From NCBI RefSeq assembly GCF_003086295.3, contig NC_092039.1, positions 74,543,649 through 74,607,648 on the forward strand: a DNA stretch of 64,000 bases, written 5' to 3'. The stretch is from Arachis hypogaea (lineage: Eukaryota > Streptophyta > Magnoliopsida > Fabales > Fabaceae). Every line of letters begins with the position of its first letter. Within the stretch, counting starts at the first letter, position 1. The translations under genes and the position numbers were made by a program. The notes beneath the pieces are model-generated. The model was not told the origin of the DNA. It did not search any database and was given only the letters and a program-made list of their open reading frames with translations. Positions 11,466 to 41,200 of this stretch are shown piece after piece.

Positions 11466-12007
11466 TGTTCCGAGGGTTACCTGAAACTGGAGGTCGATCT
11501 CGGATGAGATCTTCTGTACTGGTCGGAGCTAATGTGTCCGGCTGGTGGGAGACGGCCGGAGCTGTTGTGTCCGACTTGTTGGACTTGGTGGTGGTGCTGA
11601 TTCCTTTGTCCCCGGAGGGTGGGGGGTACCTGCAAGGGACTCCAATGCTTAAGTTAGCAAGGGTATTAAGCAGGTATTTAGTAGAATCAGAGTATGAGTT
11701 ATACCTGGGTGCTCCAATGTATTTATAATGGTGTGGAGTGACCTTTTTGGATAAGATAAGTTAGTTATCTTATCTTATCTTATCTTTTGAGTGAGGTCAT
11801 CTTATCTTCAAGGGAACCGCCCTTCTCTTGTAGGCTTGGGCTGCCTTAGGATCTGGGGCGTGTTCCTCTATTTGGGCCCTTTGTTTGGGCTTTCTCGTGA
11901 CTTGGCCGAGCTCTTTGAGAAGAGGTCGGATTGATCTGACCTGAAGAGGTCGATCGCTTTATCTGCAAAACATCCCGAGTCGGGTAGCTCGACCCAGGGC
12001 ATGAACA
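11466..12007 (-). repeat. 5' LTR of the gypsy element
   Basis: 542 bp and the partner of 1503-2044. It contains the same TATA box (11719-11729) and GATAAG cluster (about 11750-11788). Transcription of the element would begin here and run leftward. Confidence 0.93.
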
Positions 12008-13140
12008 CATACCCTTTCCCACAACTAATCCACTAGTCCAGACCAAATTCATCAAACAATTTGACTATTTCAATAGCTAAGTTAACTTCATTAGCAATTG
12101 CAAAACTTACTTTATATTACTCTAACTTATGTATGCAAGAATCCTTTATGATCACACACTCAGTTTAACTAAACAGCATTACATATTAAATTCAGTTTAA
12201 CTAAACCAACCTAATACAAAGAAAGGCAATCAGGTAAATCAGTCAAATTCAGAATCCATTATCCGAGTTACAAAAAATTTCAACTCCCAAAAGATCTTTA
12301 CTTCTACTGTGATCATGCAAACTCCGTTTAACAAATTCATTGATCAGAGTCATTGTCCTGAAACACATTAACAGTTCGGAAATTCCTCCACCAAGACCAG
12401 TAAACCCTAACACATAAAGAACACGTTTTTATATCATCAAAACACAAGAAACACTCCTACTCTATAATTTTCTTGGCCAAACCACTACGAAAGCCAGTAG
12501 TGATCAAACCCTATCACAGAGAACAGAACAGAGGCGTTCATACCCACCAATTACAATCGGAAAAAATGGCATGAACTTTTGTGAATATTAGATTAACAAC
12601 AATATCAAAAAATAGAGGAACCACATTTTTTTTCATTTTGGCTTACCTCTTTCAGAGAAATCAGGCTTCTCATGATTTTTTTTTCATTTTTGGCAAACGA
12701 GCTTCTCTGTTTCTGTTCATTCTCCTCATGATGCTTCCAAACGATCGTGGGTTGTTCGAGCTCCCAACTGCATTGCTCGTGCTAGCCATAACCTTCGGGC
12801 TTCAGAGAGGGAGAACAGAAGAACACAGCACCGACGAGGAGACAGCAGAGTGAACAATGTGGCCTTTAAAACAGGGGATTAGGATTTTAACTTCACTTGA
12901 GGGACCAAATTGAGTCGGAAGAGTTTACTCTGCCACATCAGCTAGCCGTTGTGTGTTCCACGTGTCACCAACGCTGTCAGCTAAGCTTTCCGGTTGCGCC
13001 ACATGTGCTGAAATTGCCGGAAGGACCACTTTGAGTCCCGGAATGCAAGTTCGGGGATGATTCTGAGGAACTTTTAAGTTCAGGGACTACTATGAGACTC
13101 GAGTGCAACTTCAGAGACTACATTGAGGCTTATCTCATAG
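12008..13140. mobile_element. Right part of the split DNA transposon, with probable terminal region
   Basis: Continues the sequence interrupted at 1502. The last 250 bp (about 12885-13135) contain several 'aggga-cca/cta-c-t-ttgag' phrases, such as gagggaccaaattgag and cagggactactatgag. These resemble terminal repeats of legume Mutator-like elements. No intact ORF is seen. The 90-codon frame at 12581-12853 has no recognisable similarity. Confidence 0.4.
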
Positions 13141-13868
13141 TTGTATAGTAATAGAAAATTTTCATCCTATATATTAATTAAGATAGAGTATTTTAATAAC
13201 TTTAAGGTAAAGTTATTTAGATAGGATGCTGTCATATATATGGAATTATAGCCACAAAGGGTGTGCCAATAGTCTTTCCCAATGCAACTCATAAAGTAAA
13301 CATAAGGAGATCAATGTAGTACCTATATATATATATATATAAAAGAAAATAAAAAAAAATGAGAAATGCTAGAATGCTTTCAGGATAAAGAATTTCTCAC
13401 GTTCAGAGAGGTATAATGTTTGTGACATTGTTGAGTATGAATTACTCTTATTTAGCTGATTACAAGATGTGTAAAAAGCAATGAATTAGATTCTTTCAAT
13501 ATTCTACAACAGCAGATGCTAGTATTTCTTGCCCCCTAAAAGCTTTAAATTAGAAAACAAATTTTCATGTAAGAATTGCCGGATCTTGCCCGCAACATTG
13601 GACTTTGTGATTATCGAACATGAGAGGCGGGCGATTTTTTAATTTTTGAAATATTAAAAAAATATGAGATGGATTAGTTATTTTAGAATAATGTTAATTC
13701 AAGAAGTGTCTTTTTATAGTTGAAGACTAGATTATCATTTCATTTTATTTAAAGACCAAATTATTACATATTATAGAAATGGACTATATGATGCATAAAC
13801 ACTTTGTTACGTTTGTCGGCTTAGCTTTGAGAGTTATTCTTGGTGTAAATAGGTAGATATCTAAATGT
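13141..13868. other. AT-rich DNA, no gene seen
   Basis: Only a short (TA)n tract near 13326 and A-rich runs. No coding signal on either strand. Confidence 0.5.
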
Positions 13869-15082
13869 GAGACTAAATTCTCATTTTAGTGTTTGAAATT
13901 CATACGATTATTTATTTTAATTTTTAAAATTTAAAATTATCTATATTGGTTTTCCAGATTTAAGTTTGGGCACTAATATAGTCTTTTAACTCTTTTTGAC
14001 AATAACTAGACAAACAGAATGCTAAGATAACATCCTTCTTACTACGCTAGATGATGAGTACACGACTTCGTTTACCCTTACCACCTAAACAAGTCAAAAA
14101 TGTCGTCGCCTTGTATATGAATAGGGACGGACATAAGGGGGGCGAGTGGTGGCTTCGGCCTCCCAACTTTTTTAAATAGTAATAAGTTATTATGTATAAT
14201 TTAATTTTTTTAAAAAAAATTATTTATTATTTAGTTTAGTATAAATAAAAGTTCAGTCTAATTTAAATATTAATAATTTTTAATATCTAAAAAGTAAATA
14301 ACAATATTAAAGAAATCTGAAAAAGATATTATTATTAATATTTTTTAATAAAATAAAAATTTTCAAATGTCATAAAGTGAATTCTTTTTCTTCTTGTGAC
14401 CGTCTTTTTTTATTCATTTGGTATTAATTCTCTCTGTTTCAACTGATACAATTAAAAGATCTTTTTCAACTATGAATATTGTGAAAAATAACTTAGAAAC
14501 AAAATAAAAGATGAATTTCTTGCTAATTGTCTCTTAATTATATTGAAAGAAAATTACTGAAAAATTTGACACAAATTCTATTATCGGTGAATTTTATAAT
14601 ACGAAGATTCGACCACTTCATTAATAAAAAGTATACATATATTTTTTTACTTTAAAATATATTCTCTGTCTGTATATTTTTGTAATACATCTTATATTAT
14701 ATAATTTTTTTACATAATTATTAATATTATATGTGTTTTTGACCCCCATAATATCATCCCTGGATCCGTCCCTATATATGAAAGGAGAAGAAACGATGGA
14801 GATCCAAAATAAAATATTCTTTTTTTTTCTCTACCTCCACTATTCTTCATTTTTTACTTGTTTGGCCGCCAAGAATAAACGATGTCGTTTACTTATCATT
14901 CAGTGTGGTAGGGAGGGTGCCATCTTAATACTCTGTTTGTCTAATTATTGCCGGAAAGAGTCGAAAAATCATATTGGTATCCGAACTTGAATCTGGAGGA
15001 TTAATATAGGTAATTTTAAATTTGGAAAACCAAATTAAATAATTGCGTGAATCTCAAAAATCAAAATGGGGATTTAGTCCTG
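13869..15082. mobile_element. Foldback element with about 200-bp inverted repeats
   Basis: The left arm (13869 to about 14090) and the right arm (about 14860-15082) are inverted copies at roughly 75-80%. For example, gagactaaattctcattttag matches the complement of the end at 15082, and the segment around tagacaaacagaatgctaag matches the complement of the right arm near 14930. The loop is interrupted by the hAT-type element at 14122. The TIR style fits non-autonomous Mutator-like elements. Flanking duplications were not resolved. Confidence 0.65.
14122..14774. mobile_element. Non-autonomous hAT-type element, 653 bp, 8-bp target duplication
   Basis: The ends are tagggacgga and tccgtcccta (inverted). 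They are flanked by identical 8-bp copies of tatatgaa (14114-14121 and 14775-14782). An 8-bp TSD with short TIRs is diagnostic of the hAT superfamily. The interior is AT-rich with no transposase. Confidence 0.85.
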
Positions 15083-15405
15083 AATATGACGATAAATAAC
15101 AGTGAAATCTGTTAAATTTTAAAATAAAATAGAAAAATACAAACAAGCATATATGTATAGATCAACAGTATTGCATATTTATACAGTATAATACTTACCA
15201 GCATATATGTCTATAGTTTGTATGTGTACCAGAATAGTATTATACGAGTACCATTTATTTCGATAATAATTTGTACGAATATTTAACTCGATAATAATTT
15301 GCACTAATATTTAACGTAAAAAAAATAATTTAAAATCAGATAAAAAATTATGGCTAAACCTTAATAGAAGTTTTACTATATTCATGATAATTACATTACG
15401 CATTT
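15083..15405. other. AT-rich spacer, no gene seen
   Basis: Simple AT-rich DNA between the foldback element and the copia LTR. No ORF or motif recognised. Confidence 0.5.
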
Positions 15406-16221
15406 TGAAAGAGCCTAGCAGCGAAAACGACATAAATATCCAACACAAGAACAATATGGAAGCACTCACAACACAATATGGCAGCAACTATAATAAACAA
15501 ATATAGCAAGTAAAGCAATAACAAGAATACATCGAGATTTTAACGTGGAAAACCCTCTCAATGTGAGAGGTAAAAACTACGGATCGTCTAGACCAATGAA
15601 ATAGCTCCACTATAATCGAATGAGGTACAAGAGAGTCTCAAACAAAGCATAAAAATGTGCATATAACCAGCCAAAACATCAAAGCACCAAAGCTCACAAA
15701 TAAGAAGCAAGAAGATGAAATATACCTAAAAAATAGAGTTGATGTCGAAGCCAATTTCTCCCTCTGCAGACCTCCAATTAAAATCTTCACCGTTCAGAAT
15801 GAAGAACAAAATGTGAAAAATCTATAGTCCAAATTTCACGTCGATCCAATGGTGAAAGAATTAGAACCTGCCGTTCCAAGAAACAGGAAACCTAATTTCT
15901 CTCTTGTGAAGCCAATTTCTCCTACTGCAAACATCCAATCAACATCTTCACCGACCAGAATGAAGAACAAGATGATAGAAAGATACAGTTTAAATTTCAA
16001 GCCGATCCAACGGTGAACAACTAAGAAACTGCCATTTGAAATTTATTGCTTTGGGCAAAAACGAAAATTCTGTTTTCTCCCTTCTTTCTCTCTTTTGGTG
16101 GCTACTCTCTTTCTCTCAAAAAATCTCAAAAAACTGAATTAGGGTTGTGACACTAGGATGCAAGAATACACCCCTAAAAAACGTTGGGCTTGGGCCTCAC
16201 AAAGGAGAGAAAAATCCAACA
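15406..16221 (-). repeat. 3' LTR of the copia element
   Basis: Starts at t15406 and ends tccaaca at 16221. It contains an internal imperfect duplication of about 160 bp: 'gaagccaatttctcc' occurs at about 15748 and again at 15909, each followed by a 'cgatccaa-ggtgaa' block. Confidence 0.9.
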
Positions 16222-16237
16222 AATCTCCCCCTTCTCG
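16222..16237 (-). promoter_or_regulatory. Polypurine tract of the copia element
   Basis: In element orientation gagaagggggagatt directly precedes the 3' LTR, as expected for plus-strand priming. Confidence 0.75.
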
Positions 16238-16238
16238 A

Positions 16239-17537
16239 CTAGGTGGAGGCCCTCGCCATTCCGGCGATCAAACAACATGTTTCAAACTTTTTTCTTGACA
16301 TTGCTTTTGTCATCAGATCAGCACCATTGTCATCAGTGTGAACTTTCTCAAGTTCCAACAACTTAGAATCTAACACATCCTGTATCCAGTGATACCTAAC
16401 ATCAATGTGTTTAGATCTTAGATGAAAAGTAGAATTCTTGGCAAGATGAATAGCACTTTGGCTATCACATAATAACACATAACGGTCTGGCTTGAAACCA
16501 AGTGCTGCAAGAAACTTCTTCATCCACAACAACTCTTTGCAAACTTCAGTTGCTGCAATAAACTCTGCCTCTGTGGTAGAAAGTGGAACACACTTTTGTA
16601 GCCTTGACTGCCATGAAATAGCTCCCCCTGCAAACTTGACCAAATAACCTGAAGTAGACTTTTGAGAATCAATATCTCCTACCATGTCTGCATCAGTAAA
16701 GCTAACTAGCAAAGGTTTCTCACCACCAAAACTCAAACTCAAGTTAGTTGTACCTTTGAGATATCTCATAATCCATTTAACAACATTCCAATGTTCTTTA
16801 CCTGGATTAGAGAGAAAACGACTCACTGTACCAACCGCACGAGAAATGTCTGGTCTAGTACACACCATAGCATACATCAAGCTTCCAACAGCTGAGGCAT
16901 AAGAAATTTCATCCATTGCTTGTTTCTCCTCATCAGTGGTTGGACACTGCTTGGTACTCAACTTAAAATGAAGAGCAAAAGAACTAGCAACACATTTGGC
17001 ATCATTCATGCCAAACCTTTAAAGCACCTTCTTTATGTACTTCTCCTGTGACAAATAAAGCTTCTTGGAATCTCTATAACGAGTAATAGTCATGCCCAAA
17101 ATTTGTTTGGCAGGACCCAAGTCCTTCATAGCAAAGAACTTGCTCAACTGTTTCTTCAACTCATTAATCCTCAAAGCATTCTTGCCCACAATCAAAATAT
17201 CATCCACATAAAGCAAAAGAATGAAAAAATCATCATCAGAAAATTTTTGCACAAATACACAATGATCTGAAGTTGTCTTACGGTAACCATGCTCCTACAT
17301 AACATATTCAAACTTCTTATACCACTGTCTTAGAGCTTGCTTCAACCCATAAAGACTCTTCTTAAGTTTGCACACAAAATCTTCCTTTCCTTTAACAACA
17401 AAGCCTTCCGGTTGCTCCATGTAGATCTCCTTATCTAAATCACCATGAAGAAAAGCTGTCTTCACATCCATTTGCTCACTCTCCAAATCAAGAGATGCTG
17501 CTAATCCAAGCACAGCACGAATGGATGACATCCTCAC
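16239..17537 (-). pseudogene. Copia reverse transcriptase and RNase H, broken
   Basis: 17537-17295 holds the RT part with QMDVKTAFLHGDL and KSLYGLKQA. 17252-17019 holds the catalytic LLYVDDILIVG. 17009-16239 holds RNase H with TSGYLVKFAGGAISWQS, STTEAEFIAATE and LCDSQSAIHLAKN. The pieces share one frame and are separated by stops near 17294 and 17018. The C-terminal end (DLMTKAMSRKKFE) is the usual end of Tnt1/Tork-like elements. Confidence 0.9.
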
Positions 17538-18940
17538 AACAAGAGAAAAGATCTCCTCATAATCAACACCTTTTTCTGGCTAAAACCTCTAACAACCAAT
17601 CTAGCCTTATACCGAGGCTTAGAATTGTGTTCTTCATTCTTGATTCTGAATACCCATTTGTTCTTCAAAACTCGCATACCCTTCGGTAGCTTCACCAACT
17701 CATAGGTATCATTCTCAAACAAGGACTTCATTTCTTCTTGCATAGCTTCAAGCCATTGAGCTTTGCTTTCAACTTCAATAGCCTCTCCAAAGCATTCAGG
17801 TTCTCCCCCATCAGTCAACAAAACAAACTCATGTGGAGAATACCTTGACGAAGGCTTCCTCTCTCTTGTAGACCTTCTGAGTGCATTTGTAGGAATTTCC
17901 AAAGCTGGTTCTTCATCTTGATCATCATCACCAACTTCATCAAGTATCGAATCAACTGTTCCATCTTCACCTGCACTTGTATCATGCTCATTATTTTGAG
18001 CTTCAACTCTACCATCTTCTACCATAGGCATAGAGGGATTAATATCCAAGTCAGAAAAATCATCACCTAGCTGAACCATTGGCTTCTCCGCATGATCAAC
18101 ATCCTTCAATGTTTGGTCTTCAACAAAGACAAAATCTCTACTTCGAATCACCTTCTTGTTAACAGGATCATAAAACCTGTAACCAAACTCATCCATGCCA
18201 TAGCCAATAAAAATACACTGCCTAGTCTTTACATCAAGCTTAGATCTCTCATCTTTGGGAATATGAACAAAAGCTTTACATCCAAAGACTCTTAAATGAT
18301 CATAAGAAACATCATTACCTGACCATACCTTCTCTGGCACTTCAAATTGCAAGGGAACACATGGTGTCCAATTCAAGACATGAACAACAGTGCTGAAAGC
18401 TTCACCCCAAAAGGATTTTGCCAATTCAGATTGTGACAATAAGCACCTAACTCTTTCAACCAATGTTCTGTTCATCCTTTCAGCCAAGCCATTCAACTGA
18501 GGAGTCTTTGGAGGAGTCTTTTGATGTCTTATACCATGCTCTTTACAATAAGCATCAAATGGAGCTAAGTACTCACCACCATTGTCAGTACGAATACATT
18601 TCAACTTCTTCCCAGTTTCTCTTTCAACAGAAGCTTGAAATTGCTTGAACATATTCAAAATTTGATCTTTGGTCTTCAAAGTGTAAACCCATAATTTCCT
18701 AGAATGATCATCAATAAAGGTTACAAAATAGATAGACCCTCCAAGTGTTCTTGTCTTCATCGGCCCACATACATCAGAATGCACCAAGTCAAGTATCTCC
18801 GGATTTCTTGAAGGTGGATGGCTCTTGAAAGAAACCCTGTTTTGTTTTCCAGCAAAACAATGATTGCACTTTTGCAAAGCAACCTTGCAACCAGATAAAA
18901 GATTCCTCTTGGATAACATATTCATGCCTTTCTCACTCAT
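17534..18940 (-). pseudogene. Copia integrase and RT start
   Basis: A 468-codon open frame. The zinc region ends CNHCFAGK. The integrase core has HSDVCGPM, FIDDHSRKLWVY, RTDNGGEY and LNGLAERMNR (DDE residues present), then the GKG-type C-terminal region (CIFIGYGMDEFGYRFYDP). Next come a serine/acid linker and the start of RT (WLEAMQEEMKSL, KNKWVFRIK). Frameshifts at both ends (about 18938 and 17560) break continuity with gag and RT. Confidence 0.92.
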
Positions 18941-20238
18941 AATCTCTTATGCCATAAATCAGTTTCATCAACAAACTCAGCAGCATTAACAACATCTTTC
19001 ACAATTTTTTCTTGAGTTAAATAAAGAGTATAGTGTCTTGTACCTCTAGCAACAACCATGGAACCCTTGGTGAGCTTCCAACTATCACGAGAGAATGAGC
19101 TATCCAAGTCTTCATCACACAACTTACCAACAGAAAGTAAGTTTAACCGAATATCTGGAACATGCTTTACACGCTTCAACGTCAACTTGGTACCGTTGGA
19201 GGTTTCCAAGCAAACTTGTCCAACACCAGCACATTTTGCAACACATTGATGAGCCATTTTCACATCACCAAAATCACCAGGAGTATAGGACGTAAACAAA
19301 TCCCTCCTAGATATAATATGAATAGAAGCACCACTATCAATCACCCAACTAGTGCTATTATCAACAAGGTTAACAGATTCAAACTCCTCAACAACAAGAA
19401 AATCATCATGAGTTACATTAACCTTGTCTTCCTTGCTACCATCATCTTTATTTGTGCTCTTGTCTTTACTTGCCTTGGCTTTCTCCTTCTTTAGCTGCCA
19501 ATAAAATCTCTTCACATGTTCCTTTTGACCACAATAATGACACTCAATATTCTTATACTTTCCTCGAGACTTGCTTCTGCTTTGATCTCTACCTTTAGGA
19601 CCTCGACTTTTGTTTCTCCCTCTAGACTCAGAAACAAGAACATCTGAATGTGTAGTCGATGTACCTTGTGACTTTCTTCTCATCTCTTCATTCAAAACAC
19701 TGCTCTTGGCAAGATCCATAGAGATTACACCATCAGGAGCAGAATTAGACAATAACATTCTGAGAATTTCCCACAAGTCTGGTAAGGAGCCAAGAAGTAA
19801 CAATCCTTGAACCTCTTCATCAAACTTGATACCCATGGAAGATAACTGATTCATAATTCCTTGGAAATTATTCAAGTGATCTGTCATTGATGTCCCATCT
19901 GTATACTTCAAAGCCAACAACTGCTTGATCAAAAATATCTTGTTATTCCCAGTTTTCCGAGCATACAACTGTTCAAGCTTAATCCAAAGGGTCCAAGCAT
20001 GTGTCTCTCCAATAATATGGTTCAACACATTATCGTCAACCCACTGCCTAATATATCCACAGACTTGTCTATGCAACAAAGTCCAATCATCATCAGATTT
20101 ATCATTAGGCTTCTCTGTACCAAAAACTGGTTAATAAAAATTATTGACATAAAGCAAATCTTCCATCTTTGACTTCCACAAATCATAATTAGGACCATTA
20201 AGAGTGATCATCCTACTAGTATTAGTATTAGCTTCCAT
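18937..20238 (-). pseudogene. Copia gag and protease
   Basis: The likely ATG is at 20238, shortly after the primer site. An in-frame TAA at 20133-20131 interrupts gag, then the frame is open to 18937. The gag core is about 20079-19600. The zinc knuckle CHYCGQKEHVKRFYW has the last Cys replaced by Tyr. The protease site is WVIDSGASIHI. The end (DLWHKRL) is the start of the integrase zinc region, and a frameshift follows. Confidence 0.88.
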
Positions 20239-20275
20239 TGTTCACAGAATCACAAGCCCAGAAAAATACCAACAA

Positions 20276-20288
20276 GCACTGATGCCAG
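20276..20288 (-). promoter_or_regulatory. Primer-binding site, initiator tRNA-Met type
   Basis: The minus strand reads tggcatcagtgc next to the 5' LTR. The usual plant initiator-Met site is tggtatcagagc, so this copy has two differences. Confidence 0.75.
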
Positions 20289-20290
20289 TA

Positions 20291-21122
20291 TGAAAGAGCC
20301 TAGCAGCGGAAACGACACAAATGTCCAACGCAAGAACAATATGGAAGCACTCACAACACAATATGGCAGCAACTATAACAAGCAAATATAGCAAGTAAAG
20401 CAATAACAAGAACACACCGAGATTTTAACGTGGAAAACCCTCTCAATGTGAGAGGTAAAAACCACGGGTCGTCCAGACCAATGAAATAGCTCCACTATAA
20501 TCAAATGAGGTACAAGAGAGTCTCAAACAAAGCACAAAAATGTGCATATAACCAGCCAAAACATCAAAGCACCAAAGCTCACAAATAAGAAGCAAGAAGA
20601 TGAAATATACCCAAAAAATAGAGCTGATGTTGAAGCCAATTTCTCCCTTTGCAGACCTCCAATTAAAATCGCCACTGTTCAAAATGAAGAACAAGATGTG
20701 AAGAATCTACAGTCCAAATTTCACGTCGATCTAATGGTGAAAGAATGAGAAACTGCCGTTCCAAGATTGCTGCTCTGTGTAAAAATGGAAAACTTAATTT
20801 CTCTCTTGTGAAGCCAATTTCTCTTACTGCAAACATCCAATCAACATCTCCACCGAGCAGAATGAAGAACAAGATGATATAAACATGTAGTTTAAATTTC
20901 AAGCCGATCCAACGGTGAAAAACTGAGAAACTGCCATTTGAAATTTGTTGCTTTGGGCAAAAACAGAAATTCTGTTTTCTCCCTTCTTTCTCTCTTTTGG
21001 TGGCTACTCTCTTTCTCTCAAAAAACCTCAAAAAACTGAATTAGGGTTGTGATACTAGGATGCAAGAATACACCCCTAAAAAAGTTAAGCTTCAACCTCA
21101 CAAAGAAAAAAAAATCCCAACA
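20291..21122 (-). repeat. 5' LTR of the copia element
   Basis: Partner of 15406-16221, with the same internal duplication. It adjoins the primer site at 20276-20288. Confidence 0.9.
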
Positions 21123-21159
21123 CATCTGATATTTGGTTGCACGTATTTATTTTGTCTTA

Positions 21160-21235
<76 letters not shown>

Positions 21236-21270
21236 TCTGATATTTGGTTGCACGTATTTATTTTGTCTTA

Positions 21271-21323
<53 letters not shown>
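21123..21323. repeat. Duplicated 38-bp unit plus (TA)n microsatellites
   Basis: The 38-bp unit beginning catctgatatttgg occurs at 21123-21160 and 21234-21271. Each copy is followed by a TA run (21161-21233, about 73 bp; 21272-21323, about 52 bp). The unit starts exactly at the LTR edge and includes the target-site copy catct. Confidence 0.95.
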
Positions 21324-21326
<3 letters not shown>

Positions 21327-22724
21327 ACACTTATACATATATAAATAACATCACTTATTTGCATGTCTAATCTAATTGATAACCTATATTCTTGATATAA
21401 TTGGTTTAGAAAGAAAAATACTATTTATACCAAAATATTCTTGACACTCATATAAAAATATGATTGTTACTAATTAATTGTGTATTTAAATTATTTTTTA
21501 ATTAATAAAATAAAAAAATGCGTGTTTAATATTAAAAAATACCGATTGTCAAATCAGTGTTTATTATAAAATGTGTACACATAATCAGACTAGTTTAAAA
21601 ATAATATGTATTATCAATTATTAATATGAAATATTATGATTAATTTTAAATAATTAAAATATTAAAATCATTTAAAAAGTAAATTGATTCTTAATTAATA
21701 TTAATAAAATATTAAAATAATATTATAATTTATCTAAAAATTTGTATAAGTGTTAGGGATTAATAATTTTTGTATTTTGTAAATATTAATTGACCATCAA
21801 TAATATTTTTAATAGTATAAAATTAAATTTAATAGTGTAAGATCATTCAATTTTCTTTTAATGATTAAATACTAACCAACATTTTAAAAAATTACTGAGC
21901 CGAAGACTTTTTCTTTTACATATTTGTAGTGTTCATGTGATTGACAAAAATTTAAAATGACCGTATCAGTAAATTTTGTGTCCTTTTCATGTCTTTGATT
22001 ATAGGAAATAGATAACCATATTAAATTGAATATTCACTTTGTTTACAAGCATTCCGCATGTATCTCCATAAACCTAACTCTTGAAATTCATCTAAATTTT
22101 AATATATATAATTAATCGGTTTTGCTAAATAGACAATAACTTTTTTAAATAATATTAATAATATGCTCTAAAATTGATCTAATAAAATAAAAAAATATTC
22201 CACCTTCTAAATTACCTCCTAAACTTTAACATTAGCATAATTATCGGCACACCTAAGAAATTGAACATCTAGCCATTATTAACTATTGAATAAAAAAATA
22301 ATTATCTAATTAAGAATAATTAATATAATTATCTACATACCTATTGAATTGAACATCCAATATATATAATATTTACATTGTTTAATATTTTTATTGTCTC
22401 CTTATCTTTTTTCATAATTAAATGCTTATTTTTGCGGGGATAGAGAGGGGTGTGTGTGATTTGATTTGAGTTGGTGGTTCCAACTAAATTGACGTGTAAA
22501 AGGCGACAAGGATAGAGGGAGTGATGATAGCATGTTGTAAATCAAATTAAAGCTCGGAAATGCCGCCAGCAAGAGGACACTTCCCTTAGTCACAAAACTC
22601 GCCTCTCTACAAAAGCTAAGGCAAACTAATAAATAACTAAACAAGTTCGTTCTTCATTCATTTCTCATCCATTTTGAGCAATTTTCCTTCCTTTCTCGTG
22701 TTCACTTGGTTACCCTCAAGAATC
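21324..22724 (+). promoter_or_regulatory. Upstream region and 5' UTR of the ARF-GAP gene
   Basis: AT-rich DNA without coding signal. The last 250 bp are less AT-rich and pyrimidine-rich near 22660-22720, as in a plant 5' UTR. A diverged copy of the MITE at 40490 lies at about 21748-21902. No single TATA box can be chosen with confidence. Confidence 0.4.
21748..21902. mobile_element. Diverged MITE copy upstream of the ARF-GAP gene
   Basis: Begins ttagggattaataattttt and follows the pattern of the MITE at 40490-40643 through its length ('attgaccatcaat', 'gtgtaagatcattcaa'). The right end is degraded. Confidence 0.45.
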
Positions 22725-40290
<17,566 letters not shown>

Positions 40291-41200
40291 GTGAGACATC
40301 AAAAACTTTATTCTTTTACCCTTATATATTATTTTCTTCAAACAAAATTGAGGAAATTATTGTTAAACTAACTAAATAGTAAATTACAAAACGGATAAGA
40401 CGTACGGTGCTACATCTTGAGCAAAATTTTAATGTGATTAATTATTAAGGCGCGGCTATTGGTCTTTTCAAATTTATATTATGAGCAATGTTAGGGGCTA
40501 GTAATTTTTGTGATTGTTAGCCATTAATTAGTCATTAATGATGATTTGATGGTGTGAGATTGGTGTGAGATTTCATCCAATGGCTTACCTTCTTCTTCTG
40601 GTTACATGCTGGCCAAAATTCAATAAAACTGCTGGCCCCTAGACTTTTTCTTATATTATATTTATTTAGTTCAAATTTAATCGATATAACAACTTACACT
40701 TGAAGTTTCAATATATATTTGTAGGACAACTGGAAGCTGGTGAAGAACATTATGATTTTGTAAATAATTTTTTTGGAGAATATAACAGGAAAATGCTTTT
40801 CTTTATTTTCGTGATTGTGTTTTGATTGGTACAAAAATAGCATGAAAATAACAACAGCGAGTTAATTACTTATAGATTGTTTTACTATATTTTGTTCAAC
40901 TTGTAAATTTTTTAGATATTATTAAATTATATCGTCTATCTTTGCAGGAGGTGTGAATTAAATGGCGCAAATTCGATGAATAGATTGTCCTACAGCCAGC
41001 CGTAGGAGTTGGAGCAAGTGCCATAAGATTATCTTTGTTGATCACATTACAATTTGGCATCAGAATAATGATGTTGCATTCATTTGGTGCATGTTCTTCT
41101 TTTTCCTTGATCTTTTCAACAATGCCATCTGTACTGTCGCAGTTATTTTTGTAAACTCATCTGGAAGTCTTGCTAGTGGTCGTATGTAGCATGACTTACC
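40291..41200 (+). other. Last intron and probable 3' UTR of the ARF-GAP gene
   Basis: A gtgaga donor at 40291 leaves one T. Two acceptors downstream (ttgtag before 40725 and tttgcag before 40948) are both followed by GA, so either join creates TGA directly after SSWATFD. 40948-41200 has mixed composition like a plant 3' UTR. No clear poly(A) signal was chosen. Without splicing at 40291 the frame runs to a TAG at 40377. Confidence 0.4.
40490..40643. mobile_element. MITE, about 154 bp
   Basis: Ends gttaggggctagtaatttt and the complement of gtctaggggccagcagtttt form about 20-bp terminal inverted repeats. A diverged copy lies upstream of the gene at about 21748. Confidence 0.65.

Larger units (their letters stand above)
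1503..12007 (-). mobile_element. Ty3/gypsy LTR retrotransposon, Tat type, with an antisense ORF
   Basis: A complete 10.5-kb insertion. Identical 5-bp target duplications (catac, 1498-1502 and 12008-12012) flank 542-bp LTRs that start TG and end CA. The coding strand is minus: gag, protease, reverse transcriptase, RNase H and integrase run from 11424 down to about 6290. A tRNA-Asp primer site adjoins the right LTR and a purine tract adjoins the left LTR. Between integrase and the 3' LTR lies a spliced ORF on the opposite strand, a layout known from Tat/Retand elements. By hand I count about 13 differences between the LTRs (about 2.4%), so the insertion is fairly recent, yet gag and pol carry several stops and frameshifts. 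Confidence 0.93.
15406..21122 (-). mobile_element. Ty1/copia LTR retrotransposon
   Basis: 5.7 kb with LTRs at 15406-16221 (816 bp) and 20291-21122 (832 bp), starting tgaaagagcc and ending aaca. The flanks cattt (15401-15405) and catct (21123-21127) look like a target duplication with one change. The coding order on the minus strand is gag, protease, integrase, RT, RNase H, which is copia order. An initiator-Met primer site adjoins the right LTR and a purine tract adjoins the left. Several stops and shifts make it non-functional. The LTRs differ by several percent plus small indels, so it is older than the other full elements here. Confidence 0.92.

Noticed and set aside
21060..21344. Isoleucine/tyrosine repeat frame
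   Set aside because: Translation of (TA)n.
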